A stretch of DNA of 64,000 nucleotides. Source: Dallia pectoralis. Taxonomy: Eukaryota > Chordata > Actinopteri > Esociformes > Umbridae. Position 1 is the first letter of the stretch. Every line of letters starts with the position of its first letter. Positions 49,009-61,814 of the stretch are shown piece by piece. The position numbers and the translations under genes were made by a program. Under the pieces are notes generated by a model. That model did not search any database. It had not been told where the DNA came from and saw only the letters and a list, made by a program, of their open reading frames with translations. The DNA is taken from NCBI GenBank assembly GCA_029465975.1, contig CM055745.1, positions 17,875,258-17,939,257 of the forward strand, given 5' to 3'.

Positions 49009-49146
49009 CTTTCATGGTCTTGGCGTGGGCATCGCTGCTGTCCTCACACACAGCGTTGAGGAACTCATCCACCTGCTTGAGGGACAGCGAGTTATGGAGC
49101 GTCTCCAGGGGGTAGATGGAGGGCACCATGGAGCTGCCTTCAAACC
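49009..49146 (-). CDS. ppip5k1: ppip5k1 exon carrying the conserved GFEG-YPLETLHN block (138 nt)
   Basis: PPIP5K1 makes inositol pyrophosphates in the cytosol by phosphorylating InsP6/InsP7 with an N-terminal kinase domain, followed by a histidine-phosphatase-like domain. This exon belongs to the region after both. Minus-strand acceptor TTTCTGCTGCAG ends at 49147; the exon has 2 + 45 codons + 1 nt and ends at donor AAAG|GTAGAG. It encodes GFEGSSMVPSIYPLETLHNS (first Gly split by the intron), then SLKQVDEFLNAVCEDSSDAH. Human PPIP5K1 has GFEGCSMVPTIYPLETLHNA followed by a RQVSEFL motif, and PPIP5K2 has LETLHNNLSLKQVDEFL, so the family call is firm. Paralogue choice rests on the GFEG.SMV match and on the neighbour map1a. 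Confidence 0.93.
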
Positions 49147-49892
49147 CTGCAGCAGAAACACACAGCAACAGCGTTGCACCACCCGCACCACCCCTCCATC
49201 TTAGTTGGGAGAAGTGGTAAAGGAACAGAGCATCCAGACCCTGGTCCAACGACCCGTGTACTGGGTCTGGTCAATATACCGTATGCCGACAATCTATAGT
49301 TATTTGTTGTGTAGTAATCAAAATGGGCATTCCTCAGGGCACAGTTCAAGGGCCAAGCAGAAATGAGCCGTTCACACTTGAAGTAACCAAGCCATTGACC
49401 AGTTTTACCAAGGACAGGTTATGTAATGTGTACAGCCATAGACTCACACATCACCTGCACCCTGTAACACACCTGCAAACTGGCCTGTTCAGGCAGCTAG
49501 GTTTACAACTGACCAGTCAAAAACACCACAATGGACGCCATAAATTCACACATACATGAATGGATGAGGTCAAGAAATGCATTGTTCATTCATCCATTGC
49601 ATCAAATCCATGCCGTCAGCATCGCATATTTGTTGTACATCTGTTGCAGCCTAAATCAGTAACAGTTCTTTGACGAACTACACAAACTGTCTAAATTAAA
49701 CAGCCCTCAGCTGTATTGTTTCACACATTACCAAATCAGCTTCCCACAAGATTCAGGTTAATTAGAAATGAAACGCAAAACAATCGGTCCACTGGTGCAG
49801 AATATTTGATGTTTGATATTTGAACCAAAGAGTCTGCTGACAACATTTACATATTTTGCTTTCCCCTTTCTTTCTCTCCTGGAGTCCATTAT
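49147..49892. other. ppip5k1 intronic unique sequence
   Basis: No further exon or repeat is recognised. Short frames on both strands have no family character. Confidence 0.5.
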
Positions 49893-50955
49893 GTTGCTCT
49901 CACCAGTCTCTACCACCATCTCACCAGTCTCTACCACCATCTCACCAGTCTCTACCACCATCGCACCAGTCTCTACCACCCTCTCACCAGTCTCTACCAC
50001 CCTCTCACCAGTCTCTACCACCCTCTCACCAGTCTCTACCATCTCTACCACCATCTCGCCAGTCTCTACCATCTCTACCACCATCTCACCAGTCTCTACA
50101 ACCATCTCACCAGTCTCTACCACCATCTCACCAGTCTCTACCACCAACTCACCAGTCTCTACCACCAACTCACCAGTCTCTACCACCAACTCACCAGTCT
50201 CTAGCACCAACTCACCAGTCTCTAGCACCAACTCACCAGTCTCTAGCACCAACTCACCAGTCTCTACCACCCTCTTAACAGTCTCTACCACCCTCTCACC
50301 AGTCTCTACCACGCTCTCACCAGTCTCTACCACCCTCTCACCACCCTCTCACCAGTCTCTACCACCCTCTCACCAGTCTCTACCACCCTCTCACCAGTCT
50401 CTACCACCCTCTCACCAGTCTCTACCACCCTCTCACCAGTCTCTACCACCCTCTCACCAGTCTCTACCACCCTCTCACCAGTCTCTACCATCTCTACCAC
50501 CCTCTCACCAGTCTCTACCATCATCTCACCAGTCTCTACCACCCTCTCACCAGTCTCTACCATCTCTACCACCCTCTCACCAGTATCTACCACTTCTACC
50601 ACCCTCTCACCAGTCTCTACCATCTCTACCACCATCTCACCAGTCTCTACCACCTCTACCACCATAGCACCCTCTCACCAGTCTCTACCACCCTCTCACC
50701 AGTCTCTACCATCTCCATCACCCTCTCACCAGTCTCTACCATCTCTACCACCCTCTCACCAGTCTCTACCATCTCTACCACCATCTCACCAGTCTCTACC
50801 ACCTCTACCACCCTCTCACCAGTCTCTAACCAGTCTCTACCACCATAGCACCCTCTCACCAGTCTCTACCATCTCCATCACCCTCTCACCAGTCTCTACC
50901 ATCTCTACCACCCTCTCACCAGTCTCTACCATCTCTACCACCCTCTCACCAGTCT
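49893..50955 (+). repeat. 21-bp minisatellite (about 50 units)
   Basis: Units are CACCAGTCTCTACCACCATC plus T, with variants ACCCTCT, ACCAACT and AGCACCA. Longer units carry an inserted TACCATCTC. The plus frame (SPVSTTI) and the minus frame both stay open because the unit is 7 codons. The long insert-bearing units are confined mostly to the right half. Confidence 0.95.
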
Positions 50956-51470
50956 TACACCCTCTTAAATGGATATCAACTTCATCTCACACACAATATG
51001 CAGTGAGAACAGAAGACACTGTGAAGATACACGTCACCATTCATTCATTCAATGGGTGGAAAATATAAAGTGGACAACAAAGAAAGATTGAAAAACATAT
51101 TAACAAAAAATTTAAGGGTTTTGGCAACAGTAAGTAAATGTAATATCAATATCCTTTTAGCCAACCAAACAAATCGTAATACATTATTAGACAATGATGA
51201 ATTCCATCTTCAGAGGTAGACTGGGGTCCAAAACCTTCATAAGGAAATACACAGAATCAGTGCTTAACTTTATTGAAATCACTTGTGGGCCACCATCAAA
51301 GTACAACCTAATTAGAGATTTCAAATTAAGAATCGGAAGATGACCTAGATGTTCTCCACGGATCAGGTTAAAGATTTGGCCAAACTTGACAATAAAAAAC
51401 AAATGTAATGTTTTTAAGTGATCTTCAATCGTACCTAGTCAAGACCAATTATAATTGTCTCCTCATTCAC

Positions 51471-51495
51471 GTGTGTGTGTGTGTGTGTGTGTGTG
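51471..51495 (+). repeat. (GT)12 microsatellite
   Basis: An uninterrupted GT run. Confidence 0.95.
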
Positions 51496-51664
51496 GCCCC
51501 AATCAGGTACCATGCATAATGTACACGGCACTCAGCAAGCTGAACAACTGGGTTGGCCATCGTTATTCAGAAGTAAAACAGAGTAACCTAGCATACGTGC
51601 AGAGATACTGGGGGTGTGGTCTCTAACAGAGGGTCGCCACAAAATACAGCATCCTATAAAACCA

Positions 51665-51785
51665 GGAGCTCTGGTTTAGTGCAGTAAGGGGTTAGGGTTA
51701 GGCCTAGGGTTAGGGTTAAACCAGGTGCTCTGGTTTAGTGCAGTAAGGGGTTAGGCCTAGGGTTAGAGTTAAACCAGGAGCTCCC
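51665..51785 (+). repeat. Duplicated segment with interstitial TTAGGG-like motifs
   Basis: About 60 bp (CTCTGGTTTAGTGCAGTAAG, then GGGTTAGGGTTAGG) occurs twice. It contains GGTTAGGGTTAGGCCTAGGG, that is, a few telomere-type hexamers around a palindromic AGGCCT. Confidence 0.85.
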
Positions 51786-51809
51786 CTTCTCAGGTCGTCA
51801 TGCAGAAGG

Positions 51810-54800
51810 AGCAAGACAGGTGAGAGATGAGAGACACGACAGGTGAGAGATGAGAGAGAGAGAGACACGACAGGTGAGAGATGAGAGAGAGAGAGAGACA
51901 CGACAGGTGAGAGATGAGAGAGAGAGAGAGAGACCACGACAGGTGAGAGATGAGAGAGAGAGAGAGACACGACAGGTGAGAGATGAGAGAGAGAGAGAGA
52001 CACGACAGGTGAGAGATGAGAGAGAGAGAAGACAGGAGAGAGATGAGAGAGAGAGAGACGACAGGTGAGAGATGAGAGAGAGAGAGAGACACGACAGGTG
52101 AGAGATGAGAGAGAGAGAGAGAGAGACACGACAGGTGAGAGATGAGAGAGAGAGAGAGACACGACAGGTGAGAGATGAGAGAGAGAGAGAGACACGACAG
52201 GTGAGAGATGAGAGAGAGAGAGAGACACGACAGGTGAGAGATGAGAGAGAGAGAGAGACACGACAGGTGAGAGATGAGAGAGAGAGAGAGACACGACAGG
52301 TGAGAGATGAGAGAGAGAGAGAGACACGACAGGTGAGAGATGAGAGAGAGAGAGACACGACAGGTGAGAGATGAGAGAGAGAGAGAGACACGACAGGTGA
52401 GAGATGAGAGAGAGAGAGAGACACGACAGGTGAGAGATGAGAGAGAGAGAGAGACACGACAGGTGAGAGATGAGAGAGAGAGAGAGACACGACAGGTGAG
52501 AGATGAGAGAGAGAGAGAGACACGACAGGTGAGAGATGAGAGAGAGAGAGACACGACAGGTGAGAGATGAGAGAGAGAGAGACGACAGGTGAGAGATGAG
52601 AGAGAGACGACAGGTGAGAGATGAGAGAGAGAGACGACAGGTGAGAGATGAGAGAGAGAGAGACGACAGGTGAGAGATGAGAGAGAGAGAGACGACAGGT
52701 GAGAGATGAGAGAGAGAGAGAGACGACAGGTGAGAGATGAGAGAGAGACGACAGGTGAGAGATGAGAGAGAGAGAGAGACGACAGGTGAGAGATGAGAGA
52801 GAGAGAGAGACGACAGGTGAGAGATGAGAGAGAGAGAGAGACGACAGGTGAGAGATGAGAGAGAGAGAGAGACGACAGGTGAGAGATGAGAGAGAGAGAG
52901 AGACGACAGGTGAGAGATGAGAGAGAGAGAGAGACACGACAGGTGAGAGGAGAGAGAGAGAGAGACACGACAGGTGAGAGATGAGAGAGAGAGAGAGAGG
53001 ACACAGGTGAGAGATGAGAGAGAGAGAGACGACAGGTGAGAGATGAGAGAGAGAGAGACGACAGGTGAGAGAAGAGAGAGAGAGAGACGACAGGTGAGAG
53101 ATGAGAGAGAGAGACGACAGGTGAGAGATGAGAGAGAGAGAGACGACAGGTGAGAGATGAGAGAGAGAGAGACGACAGGTGAGAGATGAGAGAGAGAGAG
53201 AGGCGACAGGGGAGAGATGAGAGAGAGAGAGACGACAGGTGAGAGATGAGAGAGAGAGAGACGACAGGTGAGAGATGAGAGAGAGAGAGACGACAGGTGA
53301 GAGATGAGAGAGAGAGAGACGACAGGTGAGAGATGAGAGAGAGAGAGACGACAGGTGAGAGATGAGAGAGAGAGAGACGACAGGTGAGAGATGAGAGAGA
53401 CGACAGGTGAGAGATGAGAGAGAGAGAGACACGACAGGTGAGAGATGAGAGAGAGAGAGACACGACAGGTGAGAGATGAGAGAGAGAGAGACACGACAGG
53501 GGAGAGATGAGAGAGAGAGAGAGAGACACGACAGGTGAGAGATGAGAGAGAGAGAGACGACAGGTGAGAGATGAGTGAGAGAGAGACACGACAGGTGAGA
53601 GATGAGAGAGAGAGACGACAGGTGAGAGATGAGAGAGAGACGACAGGTGAGAGATGAGAGAGAGACGACAGGTGAGAGATGAGAGAGAGACGACAGGTGA
53701 GAGATGAGAGAGAGACGACAGGTGAGAGATGAGAGAGAGAGAGAGAGACGACAGGTGAGAGATGAGAGAGAGAGAGAGACACGACAGGTGAGAGATGAGA
53801 GAGAGAGAGAGACGACAGGTGAGAGATGAGAGAGAGAGAGAGACGACAGGTGAGAGATGAGAGAGAGAGAGAGACGACAGGTGAGAGATGAGAGAGAGAG
53901 AGAGACGACAGGTGAGAGATGAGAGAGAGAGAGACGACAGGTGAGAGATGAGAGAGAGAGAGAGAAGAGGTGAGAGATGAGAGAGAGAGAGACGACAGGT
54001 GAGAGATGAGAGAGAGAGAGACGACAGGTGAGAGATGAGAGAGAGAGAGACGACAGGTGAGAGATGAGAGAGAGAGAGACGACAGGTGAGAGATGAGAGA
54101 GAGAGAGACGACAGGTGAGAGATGAGAGAGAGAGAGACGACAGGTGAGAGATGAGAGAGACGACAGGTGAGAGATGAGAGAGACGACAGGTGAGAGATGA
54201 GAGAGAAAGAGACACGACAGGTGAGAGATGAGAGAGAGAGAGACACGACAGGTGAGAGATGAGAGAGAGAGAGACACGACAGGTGAGAGATGAGAGAGAG
54301 AGAGACACGACAGGTGAGAGATGAGAGAGAGAGAGACACGACAGGTGAGAGATGAGAGAGAGAGAGACGACAGGTGAGAGATGAGAGAGAGAGAGACGAC
54401 AGGTGAGAGAAGAGAGAGAGAGAGACAGGTGAGAGATGAGAGAGAGAGAGACGACAGGTGAGAGGTGAGAGAGACGACAGGTGAGAGATGAGAGAGAGAG
54501 AGACGACAGGTGAGAGGTGAGAGAGAGAGAGACGACAGGTGAGAGAGACGACAGGTGAGAGATGAGAGAGACGACAGGTGAGAGATGAGAGAGAGAGAGA
54601 CGACAGGTGAGAGATGAGAGAGAGAGAGACGACAGGTGAGAGATGAGAGAGAGAGAGACGACAGGTGAGAGATGAGAGAGAGAGAGACACGACAGGTGAG
54701 AGATGAGAGAGAGAGAGACACGACAGGTGAGAGATGAGAGAGAGAGACGACAGGTGAGAGATGAGAGAGAGAGAGACGACAGGTGAGAGGTGAGAGAGAG

Positions 54801-57580
54801 AGAGACGACAGGTGAGAGATGAGAGAGAGAGAGACGACAGGTGAGAGATGAGAGAGAGAGATACACGACAGGTGAGAGATGAGAGAGAGAGAGACGACAG
54901 GTGAGAGATGAGAGAGAGAGAGACGACAGGTGAGAGATGAGAGAGAGAGAGACGACAGGTGAGAGGTGAGAGAGAGAGAGACGACAGGTGAGAGAGACGA
55001 CAGGTGAGAGATGAGAGAGAGACGACAGGTGAGAGATGAGAGAGAGAGAGACGACAGGTGAGAGATGAGAGAGAGAGAGACGACAGGTGAGAGATGAGAG
55101 AGAGAGAGACACGACAGGTGAGAGATGAGAGAGACACGACAGGTGAGAGATGAGAGAGAGAGAGACGACAGGTGAGAGATGAGAGAGAGAGAGACGACAG
55201 GTGAGAGGTGAGAGAGAGAGAGACGACAGGTGAGAGAGACGACAGGTGAGAGATGAGAGAGAGAGAGACGACAGGTGAGAGATGAGAGAGAGAGAGACGA
55301 CAGGTGAGAGATGAGAGAGACGACAGGTGAGAGATGAGAGAGAGAGAGACGACAGGTGAGAGATGAGAGAGAGAGACACGACAGGTGAGAGATGAGAGAG
55401 AGAGAGACACACGACAGGTGAGAGATGAGAGAGAGAGAGACACGACAGGTGAGAGATGAGAGAGAGAGAGACGACAGGTGAGAGATGAGAGAGAGAGAGA
55501 CGACAGGTGAGAGATGAGAGAGAGAGAGACGACAGGTGAGAGATGAGAGAGAGAGAGACGACAGGTGAGAGGTGAGAGAGAGAGAGACGACAGGTGAGAG
55601 ATGAGAGAGAGAGAGACGACAGGTGAGAGATGAGAGAGAGAGAGACGACAGGTGAGAGATGAGAGAGAGAGAGAGACGACAGGTGAGAGATGAGAGAGAC
55701 GACAGGTGAGAGATGAGAGAGACGACAGGTGAGAGATGAGAGAGAGAGAGACGACAGGTGAGAGATGAGAGAGAGAGAGACGACAGGTGAGAGATGAGAG
55801 AGAGAGAGACGACAGGTGAGAGATGAGAGAGAGAGAGACGACAGGTGAGAGATGAGAGAGAGAGAGACGACAGGTGAGAGATGAGAGAGAGAGAGACGAC
55901 AGGTGAGAGATGAGAGAGAGAGAGACGACAGGTGAGAGATGAGAGAGAGAGAGACACGACAGGTGAGAGATGAGAGAGAGAGAGACACGACAGGTGAGAG
56001 ATGAGAGAGAGAGAGAGAGAGACGACAGGTGAGAGATGAGAGAGAGAGAGAGAGAGACGACAGGTGAGAGATGAGAGAGAGAGAGACGACAGGTGAGAGA
56101 TGAGAGAGAGAGAGAGAGAGACGACAGGTGAGAGATGAGAGAGAGAGAGAGACGACAGGTGAGAGATGAGAGAGAGAGAGAGACGACAGGTGAGAGATGA
56201 GAGAGAGAGAGACGACAGGTGAGAGATGAGAGAGAGAGAGACGACAGGTGAGAGATGAGAGAGAGAGAGACGACAGGTGAGAGATGAGAGAGAGAGAGAC
56301 GACAGGTGAGAGATGAGAGATGAGAGAGAGAGAGACGACAGGTGAGAGGTGAGAGAGAGAGAGACGACAGGTGAGAGATGAGAGAGAGAGAGACGACAGG
56401 TGAGAGATGAGAGAGAGAGAGACGACAGGTGAGAGATGAGAGAGAGAGAGACGACAGGTGAGAGATGAGAGAGAGAGAGACGACAGGTGAGAGATGAGAG
56501 AGAGAGAGACGACAGGTGAGAGATGAGAGAGAGACGACAGGTGAGAGATGAGAGAGAGAGAGACGACAGGTGAGAGATGAGAGAGAGAGAGACGACAGGT
56601 GAGAGATGAGAGAGAGAGAGACGAGAGGTGAGAGAGAGAGAGAGAGACGACAGGTGAGAGATGAGAGAGAGAGAGACGACAGGTGAGAGATGAGAGAGAG
56701 AGAGACGACAGGTGAGAGATGAGAGAGAGAGAGACGACAGGTGAGAGATGAGAGAGAGAGAGACGACAGGTGAGAGATGAGAGAGAGAGAGACGACAGGT
56801 GAGAGATGAGAGAGAGAGACGACAGGTGAGAGATGAGAGAGAGAGAGACGACAGGTGAGAGATGAGAGAGAGAGAGAGACGACAGGTGAGAGAGAGAGAG
56901 AGAGAGAGACGACAGGTGAGAGATGAGAGAGAGAGAGACGACAGGTGAGAGATGAGAGAGAGAGAGACGACAGGTGAGAGATGAGAGAGAGAGAGAGACG
57001 ACAGGTGAGAGATGAGAGAGAGAGAGACGACAGGTGAGAGATGAGAGAGAGAGAGACGACAGGTGAGAGATGAGAGAGAGAGAGACGACAGGTGAGAGAT
57101 GAGAGAGAGAGAGACGACAGGTGAGAGATGAGAGAGAGACGACAGGTGAGAGATGAGAGAGAGAGAGACGACAGGTGAGAGATGAGAGAGAGAGAGACGA
57201 CAGGTGAGAGATGAGAGAGAGAGAGACGACAGGTGAGAGATGAGAGAGAGAGAGACGACAGGTGAGAGATGAGAGAGAGAGAGACGACAGGTGAGAGATG
57301 AGAGAGAGAGAGACGACAGGTGAGAGATGAGAGAGAGAGAGACGACAGGTGAGAGAGAGAGAGAGAGACAACAGGTGAGAGAGAGAGAGAGAGAGAACAG
57401 GTGAGAGATGAGAGAGAGAGAGACAACAGGTGAGAGATGAGAGAGAGACGACAGGTGAGAGATGAGAGAGAGAGAGACGACAGGTGAGAGATGAGAGAGA
57501 GAGAGAGATGAAAAACCAGGTGAGAGATGAGAGAGAGAGCCCACAGGTGAGAGATGAGAGAGAGAGAGACGACAGGTGAG
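51810..57580 (+). repeat. CAGGTGAGAG minisatellite: purine-rich on +, CT-rich in the ppip5k1 transcript (about 190 units)
   Basis: Units of 29-35 bp read GACAGGTGAGAGATGAGAGA followed by a variable (GA)n, with ACACGACAGG or ACGACAGG joins. Long ACACG-type units dominate the first 1 kb; 29-bp units dominate the rest. On the minus strand it is pyrimidine-rich with no TAA, TAG or TGA, so all three minus frames stay open for over 1,900 codons. These are artefacts. The mirror-like homopurine/homopyrimidine tracts could form triplex (H-DNA). Confidence 0.97.
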
Positions 57581-57623
57581 ACAGTGTAAGCTGGGCCATG
57601 GGGGAGATCTACGTGGGGCTGAC

Positions 57624-57800
57624 CGTAAAGGCACTTGGGGAGTTCTTGGCCAGACCCCAGCCACTTCCTGAGGAGGTGCGGGTGGTAGGGGCACTGGTGC
57701 AGATGCTGGGACATTGCCCTGTCCAGATAGGGCAAAGCAGGACAGAAGAGGAAGGCTGTGTCAGGGGAGATACGCAGCAGCAGGTGATCATCAACAGGCT
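57624..57800 (-). CDS. Candidate ppip5k1 cassette exon (177 nt, 59 codons)
   Basis: On the minus strand a strong acceptor (CTCTGCCTCTTCCTCCTCAG, ending 57801) opens a frame beginning PVDDHLLLRISPDTAFLFCP and continuing with LPYLDRAMSQHLHQCPYHPH. A donor TACG|GTCAGC at 57623 gives 2 + 58 codons + 1 nt, phase 1 on both sides. It could therefore be included between the exons at 63675 and 49009 without changing frame; skipping gives the known PTN-GFEG junction. I do not recognise the peptide in human PPIP5K1. The composition (His, Pro, Leu, Cys, no low-complexity bias) looks like real protein. The donor is weak, and GTAGAT a few bases downstream is out of phase. It could also be a lineage-specific exon or chance. 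Confidence 0.45.
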
Positions 57801-57921
57801 CTGAGGAGGAAGAGGCAGAGAGCGAGGAAGAGCACAGTGGAGGAGGAAGAGGAGGAAGGGTGGAAATGCAAAAGGCTCTAGGTGGCCAGTGTGTGTGTTA
57901 TTTAAAAAGGTCAGAGGGCGA

Positions 57922-60900
57922 AACACACAGATACAGGTCCCATTAACACACAGATACAGGTCCCATTCACACCTGCAGATACAGGTCCCATTAACACCTG
58001 CAGATACAGGTCCCATTAACACACAGATACAGGTCCCATTAACACACAGATACAGGTCCCATTAACACGCAGATACAGGTCCCATTAACACCTGCAGATA
58101 CAGGTCCCATTAACACACAGATACAGGTCCCATTAACACACAGATACAGGTCCCATTAACACGCAGGTACAGGTCCCATTAACACCTGCAGATACAGGTC
58201 CCATTAACACGCAGATACAGGTCCCATTAACACCTGCTGATACAGGTCCCATTCACAGGTCCCATTCACAGATACAGGTCAGATACAGGTCCCATTAACA
58301 CACAGATACAGGTCCCATTAACACCTGCAGATACAGGTCCCATTAACACCTGCAGATACAGGTCCCATTCCCAACACCTACAGCCCAGATACAGGTCCCA
58401 TTAACACGCAGATACAGGTCCCATTAACACCTCCCATTAACACCTGCAGATACAGGTCCCATTAACACCTGCAGATACAGGTCCCATTAACACCTCCCAT
58501 TAACACCTGCAGATACAGGTCCCATTAACACGCAGATACAGGTCCCATTAACACCTGCACATGATACAGGTCCCATTCACACACAGATACAGGTCCCATT
58601 AACACACAGATACAGGTCCCATTAACACCTGCAGATACAGGTCCCATTAACACACAGATACAGGTCCCATTAACACCTGCAGATACAGGTCCCATTAACA
58701 CCTGCAGATACAGGTCCCATTAACACCTGCAGATACAGGTCCCATTCCCATTAACACACAGATACAGGTCCCACACCTGCAGATACAGGTCCCATTAACA
58801 CCTGCAGATACAGGTCCCATTCACACACAGATACAGGTCCCATTAACACACAGATACAGGTCCCATTAACACCTGCAGATACAGGTCCCATTAACACACA
58901 GATACAGGTCCCATTAACACCTGCAGATACAGGTCCCATTAACACCTGCAGATACAGGTCCCATTAACACCTGCAGATACAGGTCCCATTCACACGCAGA
59001 TACAGGTCCCATTAACACCTGCAGATACAGGTCCCATTAACACCTGCAGATACAGGTCCCATTAACACGCAGATACAGGTCCCATTAACACCTGCTGATA
59101 CAGGTCCCATTCACACACAGATACAGGTCCCATTAACACACAGATACAGGTCCCATTAACACCTGCAGATACAGGTCCCATTAACACACAGATACAGGTC
59201 CCATTAACACCTGCAGATACAGGTCCCATTAACACACAGATACAGATACAGATACAGTCCCATTAACACCTGCAGATACAGGTCCCATTAACACCTGATA
59301 CAGATACAGATACAGGTCCCATTAACACCTGCAGATACAGGTCCCATTAACACAGATACAGATACAGGTCCCCATTAACACACAGGTCCCATTACAGGTC
59401 CCATTAACACACAGATACAGGTCCCATTAACACAGATACAGATTAACACAGATACAGGTCCCATTAACACAGGTCCCATTAACACCTGCAGATACAGGTC
59501 CCATTAACACACAGATACAGATACAGGTCCCATTAACACACAGATACAGGTCCCATTAACACACAGATACAGGTCCCATTAACACACAGATACATTAACA
59601 CACAGATACAGGTCCCATTCACACAGATACAGGTCCCATACAGATACAGTCCCATTCACCCACAGATACAGGTCCCGTTCACACACAGATACAGGTCCCG
59701 TTCACCCACAGATACAGGTCCCGTTCACACACAGATACAGGTCCCATACACACACAGATACAGGTCCCATTCACACAGAGATACAGGTCCCATTAACACA
59801 GAGATACAGGTCCCATTCACACACACAGATACAGGTCCCATTCACACACACAGATACAGGTCCCATTCACACACAGATACAGGTCCCATTCACACACAGA
59901 TACAGGTCCCATTCACACACAGATACAGGTCCCATTAACACACAGATACAGGTCCCATTCACACACAGATACAGGTCCCATTCACACACAGATACAGGTC
60001 CCATTCACACACAGATACAGGTCCAATTAACACACGCAGATACAGGTCCCATTCACACGCAGATACAGGTCCCATTCACACGCAGATACAGGTCCCATTC
60101 ACACGCAGATGCAGGTCCCATTCACACGCAGATACAGGTCCCATTAACACGCAGATACAGGTCCCATTCACACCTGCAGATACAGGTCCCATTAACACCT
60201 GCAGATACAGGTCCCATTAACACCTGCAGATACAGGTCCCATTAACACCTGCAGATACAGGTCCCATTAACACCTGCAGATACAGGTCCCATTAACACAC
60301 AGATACAGGTCCCATTCACACACACAGATACAGGTCCCATTAACACACAGATACAGGTCCCATTAACACACAGATACAGGTCCCATTCACCCACAGGTCC
60401 CATTCACACACAGATACAGGTCCCATTCACACACAGATACAGGTCCCATTCACCCACAGATACAGGTCCCATTCACACACAGATACAGGTCCCATTCACA
60501 CACAGATACAGGTCCCATTCACACACAGATACAGGTCCCATTCACACACAGATACAGGTCCCATTCACACACAGATACAGGTCCCATTCACCCACAGATC
60601 CCATTAACACCTGCACACAGGTCCCATTCACACACAGATACAGGTCCCATTCACACACAGATACAGGTCCCATTCACACACAGATACAGGTCCCATTCAC
60701 ACACAGATACAGGTCCCATTCACACACAGATACTGGTCCCATTCACACACAGATACAGGTCCCATTAACACACAGATACAGGTCCCATTCACACACAGAT
60801 ACAGGTCCCATTAACACAGAGATACAGGTCCCATTCACACACACAGATACAGGTCCCATTCACCCACAGATACAGGTCCCATTCACACACAGATACAGGT

Positions 60901-61690
60901 CCCATTCACACACAGATACAGGTCCCATTCACACACAGATACAGGTCCCATTAACACACAGATACAGGTCCCATTCACACACAGATACAGGTCCCATTCA
61001 CACACAGATACAGGTCCCATTCACACACAGATACAGGTCCCATTCACACACAGATACAGGTCCCATTCACACACAGATACAGGTCGCATTCACACACAGA
61101 TACAGGTCCCATTAACACACAGATACAGGTCCCATTCACACACAGATACAGGTCCCATTAACACAGAGATACAGGTCCCATTCACACACACAGATACAGG
61201 TCCCATTCACCCACAGATACAGGTCCCATTCACACACAGATACAGGTCCCATTCACACACAGATACAGGTCCAATTAACACACGCAGATACAGGTCCCAT
61301 TCACACGCAGATACAGGTCCCATTAACCCACAGATACAGGTCCCATTAACCCACAGATACAGGTCCCATTCACACGCAGATACAGGTCCCATTCACACAC
61401 GCAGATACAGGTCCCATTAACACACAGATACAGGTCCCATTCACACACGCAGATACAGGTCCCATTAACACACAGATACAGGTCCCATTCACACACAGAT
61501 ACAGGTCCCATTCACACGCAGATACAGCTCCCATTCACACACGCAGATACAGGTCCCATTCACACACACAGATACAGGTCCCATTCACACACACAGATAC
61601 AGGTCCCATTAACACAAAGATACAGGTCCCATTGAAACACACAGATACAGGTCCCATTGACACACACAGATACAGGTCCCATTCAGCAAT
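57922..61690 (+). repeat. 21-24-bp minisatellite (about 165 units)
   Basis: Units contain CAGATACAGGTCCCATTAAC or ...CATTCAC, joined by ACA, ACAC, ACG or ACCTG. The left part has CACCTGCAGATACAGG (PstI-type) units with TTAAC; the right part has CACACAGATACAGG with TTCAC. A jumbled zone with truncated and inserted units lies at 59220-59650. Minus frames (MGPVSVCEWDLYLC) are repeat artefacts. Confidence 0.96.
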
Positions 61691-61814
61691 GCTGTTCAGT
61701 AGAAATCATTAGTAGTGCCTTAAACTGATGACGACGAACTGTGGTTGAAACTACATACTGTTGGAGGTCTGGTCAAAAGTTGGGTCAATCAAAGTCAAGC
61801 CAGTCAATCACCCC

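Larger units (their letters stand above)
50956..51809. other. ppip5k1 intronic sequence
   Basis: No exon recognised. It contains a GT microsatellite (51471-51495) and a duplicated telomere-like patch (51665-51785). Confidence 0.5.

Noticed and set aside
49813..50667. 284-codon plus frame (SPVSTTI repeats, mucin-like look)
   Set aside because: Ser/Thr/Pro-rich repeats resemble a mucin, but the 21-bp unit is also open on the minus strand and the region lies inside a ppip5k1 intron on the opposite strand.
51187..51402. Possible reverse-transcriptase or transposase remnant on the minus strand
   Set aside because: The 71-residue frame shows no motif I can name; too weak to call.
51716..57735. 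Three overlapping minus-strand reading frames of over 1,900 codons (SLSLSHLSPVV type)
   Set aside because: The CT-rich repeat contains no stop in any minus frame, so all three stay open together; no domain, no codon bias, only repeat composition. Only the first residues near 57624-57800 may be a real exon.
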